From the NCBI GenBank assembly GCA_944326695.1, contig CALVEZ010000009.1:1-64000 (forward strand): a stretch of DNA of 64,000 nt, given 5' to 3'. Under the pieces are notes generated by a model. The model saw nothing but the letters and a program-made list of their open reading frames with translations. It did not search any database and was not told the DNA's origin. The first letter of the stretch is position 1, and the number at the start of each line of letters is the position of its first letter. A program made the position numbers and the translations under genes. The stretch comes from Candidatus Bilophila faecipullorum (GTDB taxonomy: Bacteria > Desulfobacterota > Desulfovibrionia > Desulfovibrionales > Desulfovibrionaceae). Below, one piece after another: positions 7,490 through 14,586 of the stretch.

Positions 7490-8896
7490 TCACTTCCCCG
7501 CCTTCTCCAATTCTTTGACCTTGCGGAAAATGGTGCTTCTGTCGACCTGAAAATGCTTGGCAACTTCGGTGATGCTGCCGTAGCGTTCCAGCGCGGCGCT
7601 GAGGACCTTGTTTTCAAGCTCCTTCATGATCTCCTTGTAGGTCTTGCCGTCCAGATCGATGGAACAGGACTCGTTCCGGGTGACCGCGACGGGCTTGCCC
7701 ACGCCGGTGATGGGGATGTCCGAAGGCCGGATGACCGTACTCTTGCAGGTCACGGCCAGGCCTTGTGCAAGGTTCTCCAGCTCGCGCACGTTGCCCGGCC
7801 ACTTGTAGTCGACGAGCACCTGTTCGGCCTCTTCGGAAAAGACCATCTTGCGGTGGTACTTGTTGGCGTAGAATTCAAGGAACATGCGCGCCAAGGGGAG
7901 GATGTCGGCCTGACGCTCGCGCAGGGGAGGAATGGAAATGACCGCCACCTTGAGCCGGTAGTAGAGATCACTGCGGAATTCGCCCCGGGCGATGGCCCGT
8001 TCCAGATTTTTGTTGGTGGCGGCGACGATGCGCACGTCGATCTGTTTGGGTGTGGTGGACCCCACGCGCATGATCTCCCAATCCTGCAAAAAGCGCAGCA
8101 ACCGCGTCTGCATGGGCATGGGCAGTTCGCCTATCTCGTCCAGAAAGAGCGTCCCCCCGGCGGCCGCTTCGATGAGGCCGATCTTCCCGGCCTTGCTGCC
8201 GCCGGAAAAAGTGCCCGCCGCGTAGCCGAAGAGCTCGGTTTCAATGAGGTTTTCCGGGATGCTCCCGCAGTCAACCTTGATGAAGGCCCGGTTCTTGCGC
8301 GAGCTCAGGGAATGGATGCGCCGGGCGATGACGTCCTTGCCCACGCCCGTCTCGCCCAGAAGCAGGACCGTAGCGTCGGTTTCGGCAATGGTGTTCACCT
8401 CGCCGTAGAGCTTGAGCATGGCGTTGCTGGTGAAAATCTTGGGCGTCTTGCGTGAAAGTTCCTGCTCCCCGCCCACGTTGCTGAGCTGCTGGAAGGCCTC
8501 CAACAGCTCCTTCTGCACCGTAAGCTGCTCGCGCAGTTCCGCCAGCATGGTCACGTCGCGGATGAAGGTGATGCACAGGACCACCTTTCCGTGACGGTCG
8601 AAAACGGGGTTGCCCTCAAGGATGACCTGCCGCCCGTTGGAAACGCTCTGCACGCGCGTGACGGGCTTGCCCGACTTGATGACCTCGGGATTGAGGACGA
8701 CATTCAGCACACCTCTGTGGACGAAGTCCATCGCCGAGCGGCCGATCATCTCCTCACGCGCAATGCCCGTGATTTCGCCATGCCGCTTGTTCAAATGGAT
8801 GATGGTTCCATCCACGTCGGAAATGCAGATGCCTTCCTTGAAAGCGTCAAGGAGCTGATCGAGGTATTCCTGCAACATGCCCTGTTTGTCCCGCAT
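7490..8896 (-). CDS. Sigma54-dependent transcriptional activator (PAS-AAA+-Fis HTH)
   Basis: 468 residues. An N-terminal PAS domain (about 10-125) is followed by a AAA+ domain with Walker A GETGVGKD (181-188) and Walker B GGTLFLDEIGEL (247-258), and a C-terminal Fis-type helix-turn-helix with GSITEVAKHFQVDRSTIF. The sigma54-contacting loop, usually GAFTGA, reads GTFSGG (228-233), an uncommon variant. It lies just downstream of the TRAP operon but behind that operon's terminator, so it has its own transcript. The -24/-12 promoters at 12922 and 17136 and the shared TGCA-N4-TGCA sites make it the obvious regulator of the glycyl-radical locus. The PAS domain may bind the substrate or a metabolite. 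Confidence 0.92.
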   Translation of the reverse strand: MRDKQGMLQEYLDQLLDAFKEGICISDVDGTIIHLNKRHGEITGIAREEMIGRSAMDFVHRGVLNVVLNPEVIKSGKPVTRVQSVSNGRQVILEGNPVFDRHGKVVLCITFIRDVTMLAELREQLTVQKELLEAFQQLSNVGGEQELSRKTPKIFTSNAMLKLYGEVNTIAETDATVLLLGETGVGKDVIARRIHSLSSRKNRAFIKVDCGSIPENLIETELFGYAAGTFSGGSKAGKIGLIEAAAGGTLFLDEIGELPMPMQTRLLRFLQDWEIMRVGSTTPKQIDVRIVAATNKNLERAIARGEFRSDLYYRLKVAVISIPPLRERQADILPLARMFLEFYANKYHRKMVFSEEAEQVLVDYKWPGNVRELENLAQGLAVTCKSTVIRPSDIPITGVGKPVAVTRNESCSIDLDGKTYKEIMKELENKVLSAALERYGSITEVAKHFQVDRSTIFRKVKELEKAGK

Positions 8897-8987
8897 GGTA
8901 AAACGTTTCCTTAGAATTTCTTTCTATGACGGAATGAAAGGGAAAAGGCAAGGAAGCCCCAACGCACTGACGTTGCCCGCAACACCG

Positions 8988-9019
8988 AAAAAAGTCCGCC
9001 CGGAGGCGATCCGGGCGGA
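8988..9019 (-). terminator. Rho-independent terminator after dctM
   Basis: The stem TCCGCCCGG/CCGGGCGGA (8995-9003 with 9011-9019) is followed on the minus strand by a run of six T. It separates the TRAP operon from the regulator gene. Confidence 0.85.
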
Positions 9020-9043
9020 ATCCGAGGAGAAGAGCCGCGCTTC

Positions 9044-10345
9044 CTATTGTCCGTAACCCATGAGATCGGGCAGCCACGTACTGATGGCCGGGACAAAGGT
9101 GAACAACAGGATGCACAGCGTCAAGGCGACAAGGTAGGGAATGACCGCGACCGAAATGCGTTCCACGGAGATGCCTCCTATCCTCGACGCCACAAAGAGA
9201 TTCACCCCGAGCGGCGGCGTCAGCATGGCCACGTTGTTGGTCACGACGAGGATGATGCCGAAATGGATGGGATCGATGCCGAGCTGGAGGATCATGGGCA
9301 GGAGCACCGGCACCAGAATGATGATCGTCGCCAGCGTTTCCATGAACATGCCGAGCACGTAGAGCACGCCGATGATCATGAGGAGTACGAGGTGCGGATC
9401 GTCGGAAATGCCGAGCACGATGGCGGTCAGGCGCTGCGGAGCTTCCTCGAAGGTCAGAATCTTTCCGAAGAGCGTGGACGCGCCCACGATGAGCAGCACC
9501 GCGCCGCAGGTCATCGCGCCTTCAAGAAGGGCCTTGTAGATATGAGCGGGCCGCAGGGAGCGGTTGATGACCACGCCCACGAAGAGGGCCCAGACGATGG
9601 CCACTACGGAGGCTTCCACGGGGGTGGCCCAGCCGGTGTAGATCGAACCAAGGATGATGAAGGGCGTAGCCAGCGCAAAGGCGCAGCGGCCGCAGCTTCT
9701 CAGGAAAAAGCGCAGGTTGAAGGGCGGAGTGCTCTCGTCGCCCTTGAAGCCGTTCTTCTTCGCCAGCAGATAGGCGGTCATGATCATGGCGAAGGCGACG
9801 ATGAAGCCGGGGATGAAACCGGCCGTGAACATGGCCGTCACCGAGAGGTTGCCGAGGATGGCGTAAATGATCATGGGGTTGGACGGCGGAATCAGGATGC
9901 CGATGGTGCCGCCCGAGGAAGCGGCCGCCGCCGCGTAGTCCTTGGAATAGCCGTTTCTGACCATCGCGGGAATGAGGATGGTGCCCACGGCGGCCACGGT
10001 CCCCGGCCCGGAGCCGGAAATGGCCGCGAAGAAGGTGCAGGCGAGAATGGTGGTGATGCCGAGCCCGCCGTAGACGCGGCCCACAAGCTGCTTCACCACG
10101 TCGATGATCTGCTGCGTGATGTTGCCGAACTCCATGAGCGTGCCCGCGACCACGAAACAGGGGATGGCGAGCAGCGGGAAGAGGTTCAGGCCGTCGAAAA
10201 GCGAATTGTGGATGACCGAGAGCGGCAGGATGTCCCCGCCCGCGAGGATGGCCACCACCGAAGAGATGATGAGGGACATGAAAATGGGCAGGCCGAGCAG
10301 GAACATGGCCACCAGAACGATGAGCGCGATAGCCAGCGGGGTCAT
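9044..10345 (-). CDS. dctM: TRAP transporter large membrane subunit (DctM)
   Basis: 433 residues, about twelve membrane helices, with the DctM pattern from MTPLAIALIVLVAMFLLG to LPDLMGYGQ. Typical conserved pieces are PCFVVAGTLMEFGN, SGSGPGTVAAVGT, GILIPPSNPMIIYAI and LTPPLGVNLFVAS. It forms the Na+-coupled channel with DctQ; the periplasmic DctP delivers the ligand. The start overlaps the dctQ stop by four bases, which indicates translational coupling. TRAP systems carry dicarboxylates, sialic acid, taurine, isethionate, dihydroxypropanesulfonate and similar acids. The neighbours point to the substrate of the glycyl-radical enzyme. Confidence 0.95.
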   Translation of the reverse strand: MTPLAIALIVLVAMFLLGLPIFMSLIISSVVAILAGGDILPLSVIHNSLFDGLNLFPLLAIPCFVVAGTLMEFGNITQQIIDVVKQLVGRVYGGLGITTILACTFFAAISGSGPGTVAAVGTILIPAMVRNGYSKDYAAAAASSGGTIGILIPPSNPMIIYAILGNLSVTAMFTAGFIPGFIVAFAMIMTAYLLAKKNGFKGDESTPPFNLRFFLRSCGRCAFALATPFIILGSIYTGWATPVEASVVAIVWALFVGVVINRSLRPAHIYKALLEGAMTCGAVLLIVGASTLFGKILTFEEAPQRLTAIVLGISDDPHLVLLMIIGVLYVLGMFMETLATIIILVPVLLPMILQLGIDPIHFGIILVVTNNVAMLTPPLGVNLFVASRIGGISVERISVAVIPYLVALTLCILLFTFVPAISTWLPDLMGYGQ

Positions 10346-10851
10346 GATACGGCCTCCTCGTAACGCACCAGTTCATCAAGCGTCCCCTTTCTCCAGCGCA
10401 CGAAGTACTCTTCCACGATGCGCCAGCTCACGAGGACGAAACTGAAGGGGATGATGCTCTCCACCCAGGCCTTGACAATGCCGAGCGTGGGGGAAACTTC
10501 AGGGTAATACAAGCCTTCTTCGATGCATTCGACGCCGATCCACGCCACGTAGAGGGAAAAGGCGATCCAGATGATGTCCCCCAAAACGCGGAAGACAAGA
10601 CGCCATTTGGTGGAAAGGCACATGAACTGGGCGGTGATGCGCACATGCCCGCCGCGCTTGACGGCGAGGGCCGCGCCCACATAGACGGCCCACAGGAAGC
10701 TGTAGCGGGAAAGTTCCTCCGTCCACGCGATGGACGAGCCGACCGTGATGCGCATGAGCACCTGAAGGAAGAGGCAGATGACCATGACCGCCACGAAGAG
10801 CGCGCAGGCCCCTTCCTCGAAGTAGTCGTATATATTTCTCAGCCAAGACAT
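10342..10851 (-). CDS. dctQ: TRAP transporter small membrane subunit (DctQ)
   Basis: 169 residues with four predicted helices and the DctQ signature around ITVGSSIAWTEELSRYSFLW, the conserved TEE-x-SR segment. It pairs with DctM in the inner membrane. The ATG at 10851 follows GGAGG by four bases. It is separated from dctP by a strong hairpin, so its transcript level can differ from that of the binding protein. Confidence 0.93.
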   Translation of the reverse strand: MSWLRNIYDYFEEGACALFVAVMVICLFLQVLMRITVGSSIAWTEELSRYSFLWAVYVGAALAVKRGGHVRITAQFMCLSTKWRLVFRVLGDIIWIAFSLYVAWIGVECIEEGLYYPEVSPTLGIVKAWVESIIPFSFVLVSWRIVEEYFVRWRKGTLDELVRYEEAVS

Positions 10852-10870
10852 AAAGCCTCCAAGGGATGGC

Positions 10871-10902
10871 GTCCCGGCGCGCGGCGGGGCGCGCGCCGGG
10901 AC
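10871..10902 (-). promoter_or_regulatory. Intercistronic hairpin between dctP and dctQM
   Basis: The 12-bp perfect stem GTCCCGGCGCGC/GCGCGCCGGGAC (10871-10882 with 10891-10902) has an 8-nt loop and no T-run. Such hairpins in transporter operons stabilise the upstream message or partly terminate transcription, so that more binding protein is made than membrane subunits. Confidence 0.75.
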
Positions 10903-10908
10903 ATGCGT

Positions 10909-11904
10909 TTACTGGATGATGGCGAGGGCTTCATCCACAACGGCCTTGCCGCCGACCTTGTCGTAGAACTGCGGCCATACCGAGCGGGCGGCTTCCATCC
11001 ACGTGTCTTCATCGGTCACGTCGTTGGCCACCATACCGTGATCGAGGCATTCCTTGAGGGCGATCTGATCCTGCTCGGCGGACCACTTCCATTCGTAGGC
11101 GGCGGCTTCCCTGGCGGCCTTGTCCACCAGAGCCTTGGTCTGCGGATCAAGCTTGCGGTACCACGGATCGCTGACCAGCATGGGGCCTACCCAGAGCATG
11201 TAGTGAATGTTGGTGATGTACTTCTGCACTTCCCAGAACTTCTGGTCGCGGTTGATAGCGTGGGGGTTTTCCTGTCCGTCGGCCACGCCCTGCTGGAGCG
11301 CGTTGAAGGTTTCGGACCACGCCAGAGGATGCGGCTCGACGCCCCACGAGCGGAAGGCCGCAAGCTGGAGTTCCACGGCCGGGACGCGAATCTTGAGGCC
11401 CTTGAGATCAGCCATGGTGGTGACGGGCTTCTTGGAGTTGGTAACCACACGGTAACCGCCAGCCAGCCACGCCAGAGGCCGGGTGCGGCTCTGCTTGGCG
11501 ATGGCGTCGGCGCTCTTCTTCATGAACGCCTCGTTGCCGAAGAGCTTTTCGGCGTCAGCGATGGTGGGGAACATGTACGGAAGGATGAAGACCCCGGCCT
11601 GCGGCGCGAAAGGCGTCAGGTTGCCGGCGGCGAGCACGGCCAGATGGATTTCGCCGTTGCGCAACTGCTTGACGTTGGCCTGTTCGTCCCCGAGCGAGCC
11701 GCCGTAAAAGGTCTGTACTGTGATGGCCCCGCCGGATTCCTGTTCCACGATTTCCTTGAACTTGTCGATGGCGACCACATGCAGGCTGCCTTGCGGGTTG
11801 GCGGTGGCGGCCCGGATGGTCATCTTCTTGTATTCGGCGGCATTGGCGGTCCCAAGCGACAGCATCAGCACGGCGGCGGCAAAAGCGGTCAAAAAGCGTC
11901 TCAT
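10909..11904 (-). CDS. dctP: TRAP transporter periplasmic binding protein (DctP)
   Basis: 331 residues with a Sec signal peptide (MRRFLTAFAAAVLMLSLGTA, cleavage after NAA) and the DctP fold. Conserved features are the segment LKGLKIRVPAVELQLAAF, containing the arginine (IRVP) that normally salt-bridges the ligand carboxylate or sulfonate, and WSETFNALQQGVADGQENP. The ATG at 11904 is preferred over one 30 bases upstream because GAGGAG lies just before it. It is the first transporter gene after the amidohydrolase-like gene. The ligand should be an anionic small molecule, most likely what the glycyl-radical enzyme cleaves. Confidence 0.93.
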   Translation of the reverse strand: MRRFLTAFAAAVLMLSLGTANAAEYKKMTIRAATANPQGSLHVVAIDKFKEIVEQESGGAITVQTFYGGSLGDEQANVKQLRNGEIHLAVLAAGNLTPFAPQAGVFILPYMFPTIADAEKLFGNEAFMKKSADAIAKQSRTRPLAWLAGGYRVVTNSKKPVTTMADLKGLKIRVPAVELQLAAFRSWGVEPHPLAWSETFNALQQGVADGQENPHAINRDQKFWEVQKYITNIHYMLWVGPMLVSDPWYRKLDPQTKALVDKAAREAAAYEWKWSAEQDQIALKECLDHGMVANDVTDEDTWMEAARSVWPQFYDKVGGKAVVDEALAIIQ

Positions 11905-12022
11905 CAGGTTTCTCCTCTGGTTTCCCATCCCCACGATGGTTGTTGTAAACGTTCCCTTCCGGGACCCCCTGGCCTCAGGCGCGGGGGAGAACCCCGCACG
12001 GCGGACAAGCCGCCTTCCGCTC

Positions 12023-12856
12023 TTAAAGCCCCAGCAATCGGGCGGCGTTGTTGTAAAAAATGTTTTCCAGCACCTGCGGGCTGAACGGCAGCTTCTTGTA
12101 AAGCGCGATCTGTCCCTTGAAATCGAGGAAGGGGTGGGCGCTGGCGAAGATCACCTTGTCCCCGATCATGGTGTTGGCGGCCTGAATGTAGCCCTCCGAG
12201 AAAGGCGACTGTTCGTATTCCGACAGTTCAAGGTAGACGTTGCGGTTGCGCTGCACAACCATGATGATGTCTCCGACCCACGGGTAGCAGCCGTGGCTGA
12301 CCACGATCTTCAGGCGGGGGAAGTCCCGGGCTACCGCGTCAATGGTGCGGGGGTGGCAATGCTCGGGGTCCGCCCCATCCACCAGCGTAGCCATGCCCGT
12401 ACTGACCACGATCGGAATGTCCAGTTCGCAGCACTTGGCGTAGATGGGGTAGTACTTGGCATGGTTGGCGGGAATCTTGGCAAGGAAGGGATCAATGGCC
12501 GCGCCGCGGAAGCCGTGGTTTTCGACCATGAGCTTCAACTCGTCGATGGCGTCCATGCCCTTGTGCGGATCAAGCCCGGCCATGCCGATGAAACGTTCCG
12601 GGTAGCGCTCAAGGAAGGGGATGACTCCCCTGTTGCCGGAAGCGATGCCGTAGGTGGTTTCGGCGTCGCGGCTGGTGATGACGCCCTTGACCACGCCCTG
12701 CGCTTCCATATCGCGCACGATGTCCTCGATGGGCTGGGCGTGGGCGCGCTCGTGGAACTTGAACAGTGCGTGCATTTCCCCGAAAACGGGGTGATCAATC
12801 ATCCCCTGCACCGTGGCCGGGACGTTCGGGCGGAAGCGGAAATCGATAATGTTCAC
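12023..12856 (-). CDS. Amidohydrolase-related TIM-barrel protein with a broken metal site
   Basis: 277 residues; GTG start after AAGGGGA. The fold is that of COG2159/amidohydrolase-2 proteins: GLDPHKGMDAIDEL, the strand KIVVSHG with H188, and the C-terminal NIFYNNAARLLG. The canonical HxH on strand 1 is absent: the motif reads DFRFRP (residues 5-10), with Arg at both His positions. The usual Asp of the last strand is lost too (FASAHPF instead of FGSDYP). It may bind metal differently, use no metal, or act as a decarboxylase, hydratase or lyase. It is first in the operon with dctPQM, directly behind a sigma54 promoter, so it probably acts on the imported compound or on a product of the glycyl-radical enzyme. 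Its function is not known. Confidence 0.8.
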   Translation of the reverse strand: MNIIDFRFRPNVPATVQGMIDHPVFGEMHALFKFHERAHAQPIEDIVRDMEAQGVVKGVITSRDAETTYGIASGNRGVIPFLERYPERFIGMAGLDPHKGMDAIDELKLMVENHGFRGAAIDPFLAKIPANHAKYYPIYAKCCELDIPIVVSTGMATLVDGADPEHCHPRTIDAVARDFPRLKIVVSHGCYPWVGDIIMVVQRNRNVYLELSEYEQSPFSEGYIQAANTMIGDKVIFASAHPFLDFKGQIALYKKLPFSPQVLENIFYNNAARLLGL

Positions 12857-12921
12857 GGTCGTTCCCCTTTTGCAAAAGCGCCGGGCCTACGCCTCGGCAG
12901 CCGTCTTTGCCTTCCTTTTAA

Positions 12922-12936
12922 GCAAGAGGGGTGCCA
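12922..12936 (-). promoter_or_regulatory. Sigma54 (-24/-12) promoter of the amidohydrolase-dctPQM operon
   Basis: On the minus strand the sequence TGGCAC-N5-TTGC matches the sigma54 consensus at every position. The -12 GC lies 66 bases upstream of the GTG start. Confidence 0.92.
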
Positions 12937-13197
12937 CTTGTGAAAGAAGAAACAAATAATAAGATTCCTTACTGCTTCCCGCAGAGGGTTATTACTCTAT
13001 ATTAGTATTTTCTTTTACTTTTTTATTTTCCTCTTTTTCCTGTGATCACCCTTGAAAAAGGCGAAAGAAGGCTTTCCCTACGGCGCGGCCTCCCTTCCCG
13101 GCTCGGCGGAAGAAGGGGCGGTAGCCGTCGAGAGCCTCCTGCGGGGCCTATGGACCTAAGCAGCCAGTCTTATTGGACTCTAACGAAGGCGCGCCAT

Positions 13198-13209
13198 TGC
13201 AGAAATGCA
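13198..13209. promoter_or_regulatory. Upstream activator site TGCAGAAATGCA
   Basis: The dyad TGCA-N4-TGCA sits about 270 bp upstream of the operon's sigma54 promoter. Its 16-nt extension (13196-13211) is the exact reverse complement of TGTGCATTTCTGCAAT at 17291-17306 upstream of the glycyl-radical enzyme gene. Confidence 0.75.
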
Positions 13210-13274
13210 CAGGTAAAGGAGGAATTCTAACACCTCTAAACATTTTCCTTTTCTTTGGCGTCAGCACGGTTATA

Positions 13275-13286
13275 TGCAATTCTGCA
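13275..13286. promoter_or_regulatory. Upstream activator site TGCAATTCTGCA
   Basis: Core of a longer dyad, ATATGCAATTCTGCATAT (13272-13289). Second TGCA-N4-TGCA site of this operon, about 340 bp from the -24/-12 promoter and 77 bp from the first. Confidence 0.75.
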
Positions 13287-13343
13287 TATCTCGGGGCGCA
13301 CAGGGTATGCAAAAAAACACTTTTCCCCGTCGCCGCCAAACGC

Positions 13344-13378
13344 AAAAAGGCCCCCGGCCTTGGAAGAGGACGGGGGCC
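13344..13378 (-). terminator. Terminator after the activase gene
   Basis: The stem GGCCCCCG/CGGGGGCC (13349-13356 with 13371-13378) is followed on the minus strand by TTTTT. It closes the glycyl-radical enzyme-activase unit. Confidence 0.85.
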
Positions 13379-13407
13379 ATAAATACGCAGGCTTAGGAAG
13401 TGCCGGA

Positions 13408-14316
13408 TTACTGTTGGTAGGCTTTCAGCATGGCGTTGAGGCGCGTCATGAAGGCTTCGTCGGCCTTCACGCCTTCCAGCGGATAGGGACGCCCGAGATA
13501 GCCGTATTTCGGCTGGCCCATGCGGTGGTAGGTCAGGGCCTCGTAGCGGACAGTGGACCTTTTGGGCAACATTTCACGAATGGAGAGAATATCCTCCTCC
13601 GTATCGTTGAAGCCGGGGATGACCGGCGTGCGCACAAGCACGGGAAGATCGGGGAAATGCTCGAAAACGAAATGGAGATTCCTCAGGATCAACTCGTTCC
13701 CCACTCCGGTGGATGCTTTGTGGCGCTCCGAATCGAGGCATTTGACGTCGAAGATCAGGGCGTCCAGCAGGCGGCACGCCTCTTCGAGCACGTCGGTGGG
13801 GTAATGGCCGCAGGTCTCGATGGTGGCATGGATGCGCCGCGCCTTGGCCTCCCGCAGCAGGGCCAGCGCGAAGTCCGGCTGCGCCAGCGCCTCGCCGCCC
13901 GAAAGGGTCAGGCCGCCGCCGGATCGGGCATAGAAGACGTCGTCCTCCTCCACCCTTTTCAGAATGTGGTCCACGCTGACACTTTCCCCGTAGACGGTCT
14001 GCGCCCCCGTGGGGCAGGCCCGCACGCAGGCGTTGCAGCCCGTGCACATGGAACGGTCAAAACAGATGAGGCCGTTGACCACGCGCACCGCGCCCGTGGG
14101 ACAGGCCCTGGCGCAGCGGCCACAGACCTCGGCGCTCAGGCAGCGCGTCGGGTTGTAAGCCCGTTCGGGCTCGCGGCGCTGCGACTCGGGGTTGCTGCAC
14201 CACGGGCAATGCAGCGGACAGCCTTTCAAAAAGACCAGCGTCCTGATGCCTTCGCCGTCGTGGACGCTGAATTTCTGGATATTGAATACGATGCCCGTCT
14301 GATGCTTGTCGAGCAT
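13408..14316 (-). CDS. Glycyl-radical enzyme activase (radical SAM, two ferredoxin-type clusters)
   Basis: 302 residues. The radical SAM motif C33-x3-C37-x2-C40 (CPLHCPWC) is followed by an insert with two ferredoxin-type clusters (CGRCARACPTGA from 65; CTGCNACVRACPTGA from 91), as in the activases of dehydratases, CutC and sulfonate lyases such as IslB and HpsH. Later motifs include the SAM-binding GGGLTLSGGEAL. It would abstract hydrogen from glycine 799 of the partner enzyme using S-adenosylmethionine and reduced ferredoxin or flavodoxin. It is the second gene of the unit, 270 bp after the enzyme gene, with ribosome site GAGGAGG, and is followed by its own terminator. Confidence 0.93.
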   Translation of the reverse strand: MLDKHQTGIVFNIQKFSVHDGEGIRTLVFLKGCPLHCPWCSNPESQRREPERAYNPTRCLSAEVCGRCARACPTGAVRVVNGLICFDRSMCTGCNACVRACPTGAQTVYGESVSVDHILKRVEEDDVFYARSGGGLTLSGGEALAQPDFALALLREAKARRIHATIETCGHYPTDVLEEACRLLDALIFDVKCLDSERHKASTGVGNELILRNLHFVFEHFPDLPVLVRTPVIPGFNDTEEDILSIREMLPKRSTVRYEALTYHRMGQPKYGYLGRPYPLEGVKADEAFMTRLNAMLKAYQQ

Positions 14317-14586
14317 GGCGGCTCCTCCTCAAAGGAAAAAAACGGGGGGAAGGGGCCTTCCGGAAAGGCGGCCTTCCCCCTTCCCATCCCCGCGCGGCCG
14401 GGGAGTCCTGTGGCCCCCGCACGATTCCGCGCGAGCTTCCCATCCGTGCGCGACCGGGGAGGCGTCCCAAAGCCGCGCATCACGAGAAAGATTCCCGCCC
14501 GGCCCGACGCGGAGGCATACAGCGGCGGAGGCGGAAAAACTCCCGGGAAGGCCCCGCCCTGCGGCGGGGGCCCTCCCTCTTCAGAC

